NCBI GenBank assembly: GCA_009746045.1
Contig: RPFO01000296.1
Coordinates: forward strand, 2,848,798 to 2,912,797
Source: Mesostigma viride
Lineage: Eukaryota > Streptophyta > Mesostigmatophyceae > Mesostigmatales > Mesostigmataceae
Direction: 5' to 3'
Length of the DNA: 64,000 bases
Shown here: positions 21,120-34,129 of the stretch, piece after piece
How positions within the stretch are numbered: the stretch's first letter is position 1
Layout of the letters: each line of letters starts with the position of its first letter
Notes under the pieces: model-generated
What the model was told of the DNA's origin: nothing
The model's database searches: none
Seen by the model: the letters and a program-made list of their open reading frames with translations, nothing else
Program-made: the position numbers and the translations under genes

Positions 21120-21650
21120 TTAGAAGTACCTCACCCGGCGGGGTTTAAATGGTCCCTCCTCGCCAGTGGGCAGCTTTGGCTGCTGCATGGTGCTTCCCTT
21201 GGAGAGGGGACCTGCAAGCATATCCTCGTTCATAAGGAATTGGATATGTTTTCTCTTGGGCTCATTGCGCGAGCCTTGGAAGGCCAACGACTGTGGGTTG
21301 CCAGCAGCTGTATCACGCGACAAATCAGCAGCCTCGGTAGGTCGTCCGTTGCCTTCCTCGTTTCTTGCGATTCCCACGTTCCTGCTCCAGGGCTCATAGT
21401 CTTCGGGAGGTCGAGTTCGTATGCCGGCCTCATCTATTGGCACGCCTCCCATCCGAAAATAAAGAGTGCGCGGACTTCCGTCGCCATGCCGGTTATCTCC
21501 CGCACGTGCGCAAATAAGTGCCTTGTCGAAGACGGGAAACGAATCGCCCGACCGATTCTCGTCGGGAAGTTCAGTGGAGTTTCCGGAGCTCCCATCAGCA
21601 GAGTCGGAGCTACTAAATGGCTGCTGTTCTACCTCTTCCGACACAGCCAT
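21120..21650 (-). CDS. Hypothetical protein, 176 aa
   Basis: Complete frame from ATG at 21650 to TAA. The composition is hydrophilic and protein-like: Ser/Asp-rich start (EEVEQQPFSSSDSADGSS), then segments such as TLYFRMGGVPIDEAG and RKHIQFLMNEDMLAGPLSKG, and a basic end KPRRVRYF. No domain or membrane segment is recognised. A good donor-like GGGTGAGG lies just before the stop, so this may be one exon of a longer gene. No repeat relationship to the rest of the window was found. Confidence 0.42.
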   Translation of the reverse strand: MAVSEEVEQQPFSSSDSADGSSGNSTELPDENRSGDSFPVFDKALICARAGDNRHGDGSPRTLYFRMGGVPIDEAGIRTRPPEDYEPWSRNVGIARNEEGNGRPTEAADLSRDTAAGNPQSLAFQGSRNEPKRKHIQFLMNEDMLAGPLSKGSTMQQPKLPTGEEGPFKPRRVRYF

Positions 21651-22757
21651 GCGCCAAGGTGAAAAAAATTACTTTGAGGTTATTTCTTCCGCGTAAGATT
21701 GATCACCCAATTGCAAGTATGCTGAAGTGCGCATGCGGCTCGGGAGGTGCTCACTCACGCAATGGTTGACACGTACGAAATCCATCGGAACTTCAGAAAC
21801 GCGACTCGGAAAACAAATGCTGATTCCTCGCGTAAAGTTGCCACGGACGCGAAGTCAAGCTTGGGATGGTGTGCCCGATGAAGCGTTGACTGCGTTGTTG
21901 TGCATGTTCTCTTACCAGCTTGTCATCGTTCCCTGCGTCAGCTTGCATCGTGTTGTGCAAAAATATCACCTTTTCGGGGATCGCGTGGATAAACGGCCGC
22001 GTAGATTTCCCAGCCCGTCCGCAAGAATCCTTTCCTGCTCATTTTTTGGCTGCCATGACTGCCACACGAACTCCATTGGCTCTTGATCAATATTCTTCGA
22101 TCGGCTGACGTAGTGCCGACATTGCCTGCCTGCCCGCTTCCCCGCGCCGCGATAGGCCCGTTGAAGTCCAGCAATGCTGAAATTGCTGGCAAAATTGCTG
22201 ATAAGTCTGCCTCCCCAGCTGACACGCACGCAAGTGCACGCGGACTTCTGACGTTTCCTGAGCAAACGGGCCGCTCGTTTTCCGCCTACCAACGACAGTA
22301 CGGTATATTGTAATAACACATTAATATTCCTAAACCAGGCCCAAGCCTTGTGGTCCGCGTGGGATCCAACTGACAGACTGACTGAAGCCGTATGGTCAGG
22401 CTCTGCCACGTCGGAATGGCGGGAATGCGCATTGGATAACATCAGCAACATAATTATTGACAAAAAACATTACCATCAGACTGCTAGCTGGCAGCTGATC
22501 AGGGACTGCTCAAAAACCACCGTCCAATAGTAGACGCCAATGAAAATCCTCGAATTCCGTCCCCCCTTTGTATACGCTGTCCAAATAAATTGCCACAAAT
22601 AATCTGGCGGAGCACATTTCAGTCAGTTCAGTCAGTCAGTCAGTCAGGCGTCAGCCAGCCGCAAAACACCTGACACTGCGGCTACTGTTGTTGTTGTGCA
22701 TCATTGGTTGGTTGCATTTGGACTGCGTTATCGGGCGATCGATTTGCATGAACACAA
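21651..22757 (-). other. No gene recognised
   Basis: A 165-codon - strand frame (22463-21966) ending EFVWQSWQPKNEQERILADG may be coding, but nothing supports it. A short (CAGT)n run lies at 22626-22647. Confidence 0.35.
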
Positions 22758-22806
22758 GCTTAAGGGGGGGGGATGCGAAGCATCCCCCCTTCGCATCCCC
22801 CCTAAA
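22758..22806. repeat. G-rich hairpin
   Basis: TTAAGGGGGGGGATGCGAA, then CATCCCCCCTTCGCATCCCC: two C-rich half-sites complement the G run, giving alternative stems. Adjacent sequence (CCGACCGTGACTCTAGAAG) resembles 57131-57150. Confidence 0.6.
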
Positions 22807-22920
22807 AGAAGGCGCAAAGCCGACCGTGACTCTAGAAGTCGAGATTTGATTCGTCCGACTCGATTTTCAGTCAAGCTTATGAAGGGGGCTGAAAAAAGGA
22901 AAAAGTCGGGAGACAAATAA

Positions 22921-23317
22921 CGACACGCTGTGTGGGCCTGAAACACCGCAGTCAGTCCGCCCTTCCCTGTTCCCACCCACCCGGAGGCCATTCGCCGCCT
23001 CAGTGAGACGCCCCGCCCCAGGCGAGGTCGCAACCCCCCTCCCCCCTCAGCGAGACGTCATAGTACGCGGGATCCCCCGCCCCCCGCGCCCCCCCACCCA
23101 CCCGGACACTAAGCGATTTTCCTACGCGTCGTAAAAGTATACTTAACTAGACACGCAAAGTATACTACCTAATACGAAAGTATACTTTTACTATCTGTAT
23201 GCGTCAGCGTAGGCTTACGTTTTGGATACTTTAACGTAGCGTACAAATTTACTTTACGTAGGTTTGGTCGTAGCAATGTCGTATCTTACGTAAGATCTTT
23301 TGGTAATGTTGTACGTA
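22921..23317 (+). repeat. Inverted partner of 41690-41835
   Basis: ACTAAGCGATTTTCCTACGC with GTCGTAAAAGTATAC at 23107-23140 is the near complement of 41803-41837. On both copies the non-matching side runs into C-rich sequence (23030-23100 and 41838-42090). They are probably two ends or copies of one element family. Confidence 0.5.
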
Positions 23318-23575
23318 CCGTTATTAAATACGACACGGATACGGCAACGGATCTGCCAACGATCCGTCAAGTACAAGTTGAAGATCTTTTTGTATTGTGA
23401 TACGTTTAGTTTTAAGTTACGACACAGATACGGGAACTGATTTGTCATGGATTTGTTTAGTTCACGTTGAGGATCCCGATATAAAGTGATACGATACGTT
23501 TTTAATTACGGCGCGGATACGGCAACGGATTTGTCAAAGATCCATCAATTAGTGCACAGTTAACGGATCACAGCC
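23318..23575 (+). repeat. Tandem repeat, about 91 bp x 2.7
   Basis: Units share ACG(A/G)C(A/G)CGGATACGG.AAC(G)GAT.TG and AGTTGA(A/G)GATC followed by GTGATACG. Confidence 0.7.
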
Positions 23576-24279
23576 GGAAGCAGGTTGACTATGCTTCTCG
23601 CGTTCACTACCGGTACTACAATCATGTCGCTATGTCGTTCTAAATTGCAGCACTGATAAGAATTTCACTTATCATTTCGGTCAACCTAACCTCTAACACA
23701 CATTTACCCGGGAAAAAAAAAAATGAATGGCGTTTGCAGCAAGGCTCATGCAAGACAAGTTTCTATTTCATAAAACATTTCATTATTACATGCAGGATTA
23801 CATGTCATACACAAAAATCCAACGCCTTCACAGAAAAGAGCATATAAAGTCTTCTGACGACAATATCAAGTCAATATCAAACTCGTGGCTTCTCTTCGTG
23901 GCTTGAAATACTGTTTCCATGCGGTGCTTAGGACAGCTCCGGGGATGTCGGCACCGCACAGAAGCTCCATCCGGGAGCAAGTGCGCCGGGGGAAGAAGAT
24001 GTTGTACATCCAGAGCTCGATATGTGCGGGAAGCCGTCGTGTTGGAAACCGAGGTGTCTGCACAGAATTCCGCGCGCAGGCAGCTTGTGCCTTTACGGGG
24101 GAAGACCTGCGACACAAAAACCGTGTCCGGACAAAGCAATACGGAGAAATGGCAACGGCAGATGGAGTCGGCAAAGGCCGCTTGTAAGGAAAGTGATTTT
24201 TAATGCACGAATAAATGTATAATGCATGCTACATCGCCATCTCTTGGGCGGTGAAAAGACAAGGACCAACCACATGCCC
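23576..24279 (+). other. No gene recognised
   Basis: Overlapping frames of about 100 codons exist on both strands at 23828-24187. Neither shows a known motif, and I cannot choose between them. Confidence 0.35.
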
Positions 24280-24482
24280 CCACCTACCCTTCGTGCATCC
24301 CGCCCTTGACGAGGCACAACCATGTGCCCCCACCTACCCTTTGTGCGTCCCTCCCTTGACAAGAAACAAGCACGTGCACCTATCTAACCTTTGTGCATCC
24401 CTTGAATCCTTGGCAAGGAACAAGCACACCCACCCACCTACTCCACATGCATCCCTTCCTTGACAAGGAACAAGCACGATCA
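24280..24482 (+). repeat. Minisatellite, about 50 bp x 4
   Basis: Units share CCACCTACCCTTTGTGCATCCC, then CCTTGACAAGGAACAAGCAC. Confidence 0.85.
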
Positions 24483-24724
24483 CCCAGCTACCCACTAGCA
24501 CGGCAGCAAGGCAGACCTTACAATGGCAAGTGATGTTTATCAGTAGAAACTGTTAGACAACTAGCAAACGAGCCAGCCGGTGAAGAGCAAGGCACGCATG
24601 CAAGGAATTTGTCGTTGCCTATGTCTACGCTTGTGTTTGTCACTGCAGTTGAAATCTGCATTTGCATCAGCAGGCCCGATCGAAGCCCATGTCGCCACCC
24701 GCATTTCCACTTATACTTCACGGC
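24483..24724 (+). other. Spacer, no feature recognised
   Basis: Nothing beyond short open frames. Confidence 0.4.
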
Positions 24725-25112
24725 CCCTTATTTTTCTCTTGTGCCTGCCTTTGCCCTAACTGTTACCCTAGCATCTGCCCTTGCCCCTATTGATCCCCAG
24801 TGTTTGCCGTTGCCCTCATCCTTTCCCTAGTGCCTGCCCTTGTCTTCATCTTTTCCCTTGTGCCTGCCCTTGCCCTTGTCCGTTCCCTCGTGCTAAACTT
24901 GTCCTTATCTCTTTCCCTTGCGCCTGCCCTTGCCCTTATCCGCTTCCCTTGTGCCTGCCCCTGCCCTTGCCCTTGTCCTTTCCTTTGAGCCTGCCCTTTT
25001 GGCAAGCACAAGTGCCTTTGTCCTTTCCTTGGCCTTGTGCTTGCTCTTCCAGTTTCCCTTTCCTTTGCTCGTGCGGTTGCCTTTGCTCTTACCCGGGTGC
25101 TTGCCCTTGCCC
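24725..25112 (+). repeat. Pyrimidine-rich minisatellite
   Basis: Irregular units of about 18-40 bp built on CCTTGTGCCTGCCCTTGCCC. Open in several frames on both strands because of its composition; not coding. Confidence 0.8.
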
Positions 25113-25858
25113 TTTGCAAGCTGCATTCTTGTCTTAGCAAGCTAGCAAGTGCAAACTGGCACTGAGCCAGAAATGCAAGCAAAGCAGCCCTTGTAAATAA
25201 GGATGGACAAGAACAGTAGAAAGCTAGGGGTGGCAACGGTGCTAGAGCTCATGGCAACAAGGTGGTCCCATTCTTGCTGCATGGGGTGCGTTGCGTGGGT
25301 GGGATATTGCGATAGGGGGACATTCTTGCCTTGGTTGTGTTTTCACATGCACCCGGTGCTTGAATTTATGCGTGCAAGGGTGGCTGGTATCCCAACCAAC
25401 AGCCTAAGAGGAAAAAGAGTGCTTAGAAAAAAGCAAGAATGACTTAATGTTGGTAATAGCAGTGGTGGCGTCAGCAAAAACTGTTGTTGTAGATGCAAGC
25501 TACAACACTGCGGATGGTTTCTCGCACTAATGTGGATAATGATAATGCATGCCACTTAACGGGACCATATAAACCACAACAAGAATAAATCGTGAGAGCA
25601 AAAGAAAGGGGAGTACAAAATGGCCGGCTTACCTAGCCACAGCAAAAAAATTGCATGAAAAACGAGATAACTCACCTTTGTCGCAGCAGTGATTATATCA
25701 GACAGCTCACAAAAACTTGTTGATCCTTGAAACTTCCTGCTTGAAGGCAGCCACCAACGGTCTGGAGTTTTCACCCCAGTCCTTCTCAACAGCCAAGGGA
25801 AAGGGAAAGAGAGACGAGGGGTGCGGGAGGGACAAGAGAGCGGGGGGTGGGAAGGGGG
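25113..25858 (+). other. No gene recognised
   Basis: No ORF, repeat or element end recognised. Confidence 0.4.
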
Positions 25859-26068
<210 letters not shown>

Positions 26069-26075
26069 GACAGAG

Positions 26076-26305
<230 letters not shown>

Positions 26306-27489
26306 GGAGAAGTGCGGGTGGGGGTGGGATGGAAGATTCACTACGTTAGCAGGCGACTAAACTGCAACAATGACACAAAACCACGGAGCTAGGCCCTCAA
26401 CTCCATCAGAGCAGAGTGAAAACCAATGTTGAAACTGGGACAAATGCCATTAAAATGTTACTATGACCGTGGCTAGTAAACGTGAATTGACACCCAGGTT
26501 GTGACTTCAACGATTGGAGGCAACCTTGCCAAGTCTCCCAAATGTAGTTGGCTAGACAAGCTTCACAAAAAACGCAGCAAACACGTTAACGTTGCTAATA
26601 TTCCAACGACGCGCATCCGCAGCCCGGCTGCCAATGAAGTCTTCTTGGTCGCCAGCTGTGCACAGAGGAGTAACCGCTAGAGACGCCAATTTGCGAACAA
26701 TTCATTACAATTACAAAGCGCAGGAAGCAGATGGCTATGCATCAACAATTACTTCCGCTCGCCCTCGTATTTAGCCAGGTCTATCTGCCCAAACTGGGTA
26801 AATGTTTTGCGATCGGTGAAATTGGCACTCTAGTGACCTACTTTCCCAGAAAGTGTCCATCCACACAGCAACCGACTCACGCTCACACGTCGTGAGGAGT
26901 TGCCGATAGGATAAAGAAGCCGAACGATGAATTGCTGTACATAAATGCCACGCTAACGGCGTCGTGAACTGACTTCTTGCAATCACGATTAAAGTGCCCG
27001 GCCCAACAACAAATTGGCGACACACGACCCCGCAACTGGAAAAGAATTCTGGCCACATTGATATACATCGGTTTGATAAAGAAAAACCTCGCATTCGGTT
27101 CTGGCTAGCCTCAAACGCATGCGCCCTGAAACCTTTATCCACCTGGCGGCCACAGTTTCTCGGTTCTCTTGTTCCGTTGGTCGTGCCGCTAGCGTGCCAG
27201 CCGCTCCAGTCCCTAAAATTCAAATTCTAGTTTTTCGAGAAAACGTTGTCGGCACGGCGACGGCACGATGCCGGGCCAGGCTGCATGCACGTACACACCA
27301 ATACCGCAGGTGATACACAACTATACCGTACGTGCGTTGCACTGTGCCCAGATAGCGACTTTCAGCTGTGGGACTAGATAGCGTCTTTTTTTCCAGATAA
27401 ATAGGTGTACTTTTATTACTAGATAGCGACTTTAAACTTACTTACTGATATGCCCGCGGTCAGGAGCTTGTTGTACTAGCAGTGTACAT
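26306..27489 (+). other. No gene recognised
   Basis: A 150-codon - strand frame (27223-26771) has no recognisable domain. A short duplication of AGATAGCGACTTT..A lies near 27350-27435. Confidence 0.35.
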
Positions 27490-28462
27490 CCCCTACTAGT
27501 AACTACGATTTATGACGCCCGAAAACTTTGGCCGAGGCCGTAGGCCGAAAGTGGGGCCGTCCCACGGGCCCCCTAGCGCGGGAGCGGACGACGTACAGGA
27601 CCGTAGCGAGATGGCCAATCGGCGTAGTACAAAGAAATCCCCGAACCTTGGAGATCGAGTCTCAGGAAGTCTGAACGGGTGCTGAAACGCTGAACACGTT
27701 CAGACTTTTGCGGGCAGGTGGGGCGTCTCGCCAATCCGCGCGGCCTCAGGACGGTACGGCGCGTTGACTTATTTAACCGTCAAACAAAAAGTCGCGAACC
27801 GATATCTGTACTAAAACTTTTCGGGGCACAGGACGTGGGATGTGAAATTTGATAAGCAAGCGAGACGAAATGACAGTTACGTGCTGAACGGAAACGTTCA
27901 CACCTGAACAGGAGAAATAGAATCAATCGAGACGGAATTTTCCGTTACGAACGAAAACGTTCATAGCGTTGCTGAACGGAAACGCAAAATTATATTTAGT
28001 ATATCGAATGGTATGCGGAAATTGATTGTGGTTCAGCTCGAGCGGAGAAATTTGTCAGAATTTCACTGGAGATACGACCGTAACGAAATTTTCAAGTATC
28101 TGACGCTGAAATATCTCTAAAGTATATCGAATGGTATGCTGAAATTCATTGTCCGAGCTGAAAATTTGTCAGAATTTCATTTTCGATACGAACGTGACGA
28201 AATTTCCAAGTATCTCACGCTCGGAGAGCTTCCACGGTGTTCACGGGGAAGGGTCCGTTGCGCGTGGCGCACGGAGACGGTTCGTCCCGGTCGGAATCGT
28301 CCGCCCGCGCGTCCTCCGTCGAAGGGTCTTGGCGCGTCGCGCGGGCCGGTGCGGTTGGCGCCCAGAAGGTCGACTATCGGCCTCTGGGCCGCTAGCGGCG
28401 AGTCACGTCCTCTCAAGTGGGGAGGGGGGGCGATAGCCCCCCCTCCCCCACTTTTTTCTTGT
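27490..28462 (+). repeat. 973-bp satellite unit 1
   Basis: First full unit of a tandem satellite. It starts CCCCTACTAGTAACTACG and ends with the hairpin GTGGGGAGGGGGGGC-GATA-GCCCCCCCTCCCC (28417-28451) plus a T-rich CTTTTTTCTTGT. An internal 123-bp duplication begins at 27998 and 28121 (AGTATATCGAATGGTATGC). Frames of about 95-150 codons in the units change register between copies and are not genes. Confidence 0.93.
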
Positions 28463-29435
28463 CCCCTACTAGTAACTACGATTTATGACGCCCGAAAACT
28501 TTGGCCGAGGCCGTAGGCCGAAAGTGGGGCCGTCCCACGGGCCCCCTAGCGCGGGAGCGGACGACGTACAGAACCGTAGCGAGATGGCCAATCGGCGTAG
28601 TACAAAGAAATCCCCGAACCTTGGAGATCGAGTCTGAGGTATTCTGAACGGGTGCTGAAACGCTGAACACGTTCAGACTTTTGCGGGCAGGTGGGGCGTC
28701 TCGCCAATCCGCGCGGCCTCAGGACGGTACGGCGCGTTGACTTATTTAACCGTCAAACAAAAAGTCGCGAACCGATATCTGTACTAAAACTTTTCAGGGC
28801 ACAGGACGTGGGATGTGAAATTTGATAAGCAAGCGAGACGAAATGACAGTTACGTGCTGAACGGAAACGTTCACACCTGAACAGGGGAAATAGAATCAAT
28901 CGAGACGGAATTTTCCGTTACGAACGAAAACGTTCATAGCGTTGCTGAACGGAAACGCAAAATTATATTTAGTATATCGAATGGTATGCGGAAATTGATT
29001 GTGGTTCAGCTCGAGCGGAGAAATTTGTCAGAATTTCACTGGAGATACGACCGTAACGAAATTTCCAAGTATCTGACGCTGAAATATCTCTAAAGTATAT
29101 CGAATGGTATGCTGAAATTCATTGTCCGAGCTGAAAATTTGTCAGAATTTCATTTTCGATACGAACGTGACGAAATTTCCAAGTATCTCACGCTCGGAGA
29201 GCTTCCACGGTGTTCACGGGGAAGGGTCCGTTGCGCGTGGCGCACGGAGACGGTTCGTCCCGGTCGGAATCGTCCGCCCGCGCGTCCTCCGTCGAAGGGT
29301 CTTGGCGCGTCGCGCGGGCCGGTGCGGTTGGCGCCCAGAAGGTCGACTATCGGCCTCTGGGCCGCTAGCGGCGAGTCACGTCCTCTCAAGTGGGGAGGGG
29401 GGGCGATAGCCCCCCCTCCCCCACTTCTTTCTTGT
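28463..29435 (+). repeat. 973-bp satellite unit 2
   Basis: Nearly identical to unit 1, with a handful of substitutions; same hairpin end. Confidence 0.95.
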
Positions 29436-30421
29436 CCCCTACTAGTAACTACGATTTATGACGCCCGAAAACTTTGGCCGAGGCCGTAGGCCGAAAGTGG
29501 GGCCGTCCCACGGGCCCCCTAGCGCGGGAGCGGACGACGTACAGAACCGTAGCGAGATGGCCAATCGGCGTAGTACAAAGAAATCCCCGAACCTTGGAGA
29601 TCGAGTCTGAGGTATTCTGAACGGGTGCTGAAACGCTGAACACGTTCAGACTTTTGCGGGCAGGTGGGGCGTCTCGCCAATCCGCGCGGCCTCAGGACGG
29701 TATGTACGGCGCGTTGACTTATTTAACCGTCAAACAAAAAGTCGCGAACCGATATCTGTACTAAAACTTTTCAGGGCACAGGACGTGGGATGTGAAATTT
29801 GATAAGCAAGCGAGACGAAATGACAGTTACGTGCTGAACGGAAACGTTCGCGTCTGAACAGGGGAAATAGAATCAAACGAGACGGAATTTTCAGTTACGA
29901 ACGAAAACGTTCATAGCGTTGCTGAACGGAAACGCAAAATTCTATTTAGTATATCGAATGGTATGCGGAAATTGATTGTGGTTCAGTCCGAGCGGAGAAA
30001 TTTGTCAGATTTCCACTGGAGATACGACCGTAACGAAATTTCCAAGTATCCGACGCCGAAATATCTCTAAAATATGTCGAATGGTATGCTGAAATTCATT
30101 GTGGTTAAGTCCGAGCTGAAAATTTGTCAGAATTTCATTTTCGATACGAACGTGACGAAATTTCCAAGTATCTCACGCTCTGAGAGCGTCCACGGTCTTC
30201 ACGGGGAAGGGTCCGTTGCGCGTGGCGCACGGAGGCGGTTCGTCCCGGTCGGAATCGTCCGCCCGCGCGTCCTCCGTGGAAGGGTCTTGGCGCGTCGCGC
30301 GGGCCGGTGCGGTTGGCGCCCAGAAGGTCGACTATCGGCCTCTGGGCCGCTAGCGGCGAGTCACGTCCTCTCAAGTCGGGGAGGGGGGGCGATAGCCCCC
30401 CCTCCCCCACTTTTTTCTTGT
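29436..30421 (+). repeat. Satellite unit 3 (986 bp)
   Basis: A little more diverged. It has GTGGTTAAGTCC at the second internal duplicate, where units 1 and 2 have a 9-bp deletion; units 4 and 5 agree with unit 3. Confidence 0.93.
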
Positions 30422-30990
30422 CCCCTTCTAGTGACTACGATTAACACGGGCCCAAAAGTTTGGCGAACCGTGAGGTCCGAAAAGTGGCCCGTACGAAAAC
30501 CGCGAGCGCAGGGCGGCCGATAGTCAGGGCGATCCGGGGATCCGCGGTGGCGCCCAATCGGAGCAGTTGCCCGAAAAGTGGCAACCTAGGGAGATCGAGT
30601 GTCCACCTTTCCTGAACGGGCCTGAAATGGCAGTTATGTCCAGATCCTGTTCAGCTCGTTTGCGCACAGGTGGGGAGGCCCGCCAATGGCCGCGGCCAGA
30701 TAAAAATACGGAACCCGGCACGATGTCGGCTTCTTCGCGGCCGTCAAACTCTGTGTCGCGAATCAAACTTTCGGCGGCTAGTAGACGGATGTGGGACGCG
30801 GAAGTACGCCTACTGGGCCCATCGCTAGGCCGAGAACGCGCCGTTCTCGGGAGACGTACAACCCCGGCATGTACAGGCGAGGTTTGTTCAGAAAAACTGA
30901 ACGCATTTCGTTCAGAAACCGTATAACTTAGGGATTCCATAGCAATTTTCGATTCAGACCGAAATTTAAGTCTGAACGTGATCTGACCGT
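30422..30990 (+). repeat. Divergent partial satellite unit
   Basis: Keeps the unit start (CCCCTTCTAGTGACTACGAT) and recurring features (GATCGAGT, CTGAACGGG, GTTCAG) but is heavily changed and lacks the terminal hairpin. Confidence 0.6.
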
Positions 30991-32404
30991 GAATTTAAGA
31001 TGAAGAGTGCACGCAGAATTTGACTTGGAGGAGCGGAGCGTAGTACGATGCTTGCTGGACGATGTCTGCCAGATTCCGTACTTCACAAGCAGGGAAAAAA
31101 TGACTTGGGAGGATTTTCAAGTGGGTAGTACGCGGTGCTGGACCGCCTGGACGCGCCCAAGCAACCGAACGTGCATAAACCAGGACTGCGAGGGGGTGAG
31201 GGGGCGACATGCTGCGACAGCACTTGATTCCTGCTGGCTGGGGATGGCGGTCAACGCTGCCTGGAAAATTGGGGATGGACAATGCGTGGACGTTGCTTTT
31301 ATAGCGTTCAATGTTCAATTTCGATGCGTACCTTTGAATTGTTTCTTATCTGGCTGGCCGTCGGTGGGCAGTCACGTGCGTGGGAGAGGTTCGGGGCGCT
31401 CTGGCCTGCTGCGATAGCTAGCGAGCTGGAAATGGAATGTCGTTGTAGATTTAGGTATTATGCTATCGTGCTTCTTTGCTTGACGTATTGGGTGCCTAGT
31501 GAAATCAGTTTGCTGTTCGTGGAAGGCGTGGGTGTGGCCGACGAGTTTCTGTTGTCGTCACACAATATTGGAATGAACGCTGGAATCATTTGTTGCGACG
31601 GGACGTACGCTGGCGATGCCGATGGTGAGTCGGTTGTTTCGATGACAGGGCTAGTGCCTGCTCTCTTTCTGATGCGTTTCCTCGGTTGCGTTGTTTCCAT
31701 TGGGCCGAATTCACCTAGTCGCAGCGAAGACATAGCGTAGCAAGGGTCTGCGTTTCATTTTCTTAGCCGTGCAGGACGCCATCTTCACGGTCCTTCGCGT
31801 TTCCCGTGTGAACGTCCGTTGCCAGATGATCTGTGATGCTATTTACTGGAATATACTAGGCATGCCCCTCTGGATTCTTGCCTGGTAACGAGTTTAGGGC
31901 GTCATTTACTGCTGTACTGGCTGACATTCATGGTGCTTACTGCGTTAGATAATCTGCCTTGCTTCGCACGTGGATTTTCACTAGGCTGAAGAGCGCGTCT
32001 GGTAACATGTCTACGTGGTGTATAAGGTGATCAATAAATCATTTGTTTACAGAAGGTGTGACAGTAGAAGGTGTGTTATATTTCTTCATCAAGCAAGTCA
32101 AAAGTAATCTCCACTGGCTTACAACATGAATCTTGCTTTGCTGGGTCTGTTGTGTTTCTGTCTCATTGTGCAGGCTATCCCCAGGCAGAGAGGGCAGGGC
32201 AGGCAAGGCCAGGCCAGGCGAGGCAGGGGAGGGTATGCAGCACAGGTAGGCTGGCAGGCAAGGGCCATGGGGCATGAGCCATGGGGCTTGAGCCACGAGC
32301 CTTGCGGCATGGGGTTTGGGGATGGGGCAAACAGGCGGGCAGGCAGCCAGCCACATCCACATGATTAGGGGCCAGACAGCAATCAGGGGCACCGCGGGCC
32401 CACT
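30991..32404 (+). other. No gene recognised
   Basis: One 152-codon + strand frame (31282-31740) is of unknown significance. 32170-32240 is a G/A-rich run of short GGCAGGGCAGGCAAGG-like repeats. Confidence 0.35.
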
Positions 32405-33712
32405 TATGCATGCCAGCCACCCCCCTCACCAACGTACTCATGCCAGCCACCCCCTACACCCACGCACGCATGGCAGCCACCCCACGAACCCAGGCACGCA
32501 TGTCAGCCCCCCCACACCCACGCATGCATGGCAGCACCCCACCACACCCACGAATGCATGCTAGCCCCCCCCCACATGCACGCATGCATGCCAGCCATCC
32601 CACAAACCCACGCATGCATGGCAGCCCCTTTCACACCCACGCACGCATGCCAGTCCTCCCACAAACCCACTTGTGCATGCCAGCCACCCCCCACACCTAC
32701 ATACGCATGCCAGCCACCCCCCATACCCACGCATGCATGGCAGCCACCCCACGAACCCAGGCACCCATGCCAGCCACCCCCCTAAACCCACGCATGCATG
32801 GCAGCTCCCCACCACACCCACAAATGCATGCCACTCCCCCCCACACACACGCACGCATGGCAGCCCGCCCCGCCCCACATGCATGCATGGCAGCTCCCCT
32901 CCACACCCACGCACGCATGCCAGCCCCCCGCCACACCCACGCATGCATGGAAGCCCCCCAAAAAACCCCAGGCATGGATGCCAGCCCCCCCACACACCCA
33001 CAAACGCATGGTAGCCCTCCCCCAAACCCACGCACGCATGGAAGCCCCTCCCCACATGCACGCATGCATGCCAGCCACCCCACAACCCCACGCACGCATG
33101 CTAGCCCCCGACACACCCACGCACGCATGCCATCCTCCCCAAACCCACGCACGCATGGCAGCCCCCCCCACACCTAGCATGCATGCATGCCACCCCACAA
33201 CCCCACGCACGCATGCCAGCCACCCCCCACACCCACGCACGCACGCCAGCCACCCACACACCCGCGCACGCATGCCAGCTCCCCCCACATGCACGCATGC
33301 ATGCCAGCCACCCCACAAACCCACGTACGCATGCCAGCCCCCCCACACCCGCGCACGCATGCCAGCCCCCCCACACACACCCACGCACGCATGGCAGCCC
33401 CCCCCACATGCACGCATGCATGCCAGCCACCCCACAAACCCACGCACGCATGCAAGCCCCCCCCACGTGCATGCATTCCTGCCAGCCCTCCGCCAAACCC
33501 ACGCACGTATGGCAGCCCCCCCCAAACCCACGCACGCATGCCAGCCACCCCCCACATGCTCGCAGGCATGCCACCCACCCCACAAACCCACGCACGCATG
33601 CAAGCCACCCCACAAACCCACGCAGGCATGCCAGCCACCCCACACAGGCACGCATGCATGCCAGCCATCCCACAAACCCACGCATGCATGCCAGCCCCCC
33701 TTCCACGCCCAC
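32405..33712 (+). repeat. 1.3-kb minisatellite of CCCACGCACGCATGCCAGCC type
   Basis: About 45 degenerate units of 24-30 bp. Absence of stops makes frames of up to about 317 codons on + and 299 on - (repeats of H-A-R-M-P-A and G-G-W-H-A-C-V type). All frames being open together shows this is composition, not coding. Confidence 0.93.
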
Positions 33713-34129
33713 GTACGCCTGGGCCAGGGGGCATGGATCGGGCGCCATTAGCAATGCCCACCGTCGCGCACAAGGGCACCGTCGAGTCCTTAACAAAACA
33801 TTGTCTAAATGAAGTCATAGTGGGCACAACGGAGTCATGTTATAATTTAATTTTGTTTCAATATAATAGTGGGAATGACCGATGGTGCATGTGTGAACAA
33901 AGGAATGAAAGGATTGCCACTCCATTAATGTTAATGAATAATGAACATGGGAGTTTGCATGGGAGTGCTTGGTCGTTATGGCTGCCGCTTGCAAAAAGCG
34001 GTGCCCACATTGTGTCCTACATGGCATAGCTGCATTGTGAGTTTCAGTTGTTAGGAAGTCGTGAGTAAGGAAATACTTGCATGCAATGAACGGCGCCCGA
34101 CGTCTCACAATATACAGTACTATTCGGAC
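33713..34129 (+). other. Spacer
   Basis: Contains a GGAGTCATGTTATAATTTAA segment at 33829-33848 like the LINE 3' tails at 8345 and 19570; otherwise nothing recognised. Confidence 0.4.

Noticed and set aside
21966-22463. 165-codon - strand ORF as a gene
   Set aside because: No recognisable motif, no splice or promoter context; kept only as a remark in the region entry.
28417-28462. Helitron 3' end (hairpin followed by CTAG) for the satellite units
   Set aside because: The hairpin and CTAG are present, but no 5' TC start or Rep/helicase coding follows, and the units are head-to-tail copies of a satellite; Helitron origin is unsupported.
28417-28462. Bacterial rho-independent terminator
   Set aside because: Same shape, but the window is eukaryotic; an RNA polymerase III stop or replication barrier would be the only analogous roles, and neither is shown.
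28136-30523. Recurrent 95-150-codon ORFs in the satellite units
   Set aside because: They recur because the DNA recurs; frame and length shift between units with small indels, so there is no selection on the protein.
32410-33827. Long ORFs (up to 317 codons on +, 299 on -) in the CCAGCC minisatellite
   Set aside because: All frames are open together because the repeat unit lacks stops; no start context, domain or non-repeat sequence.
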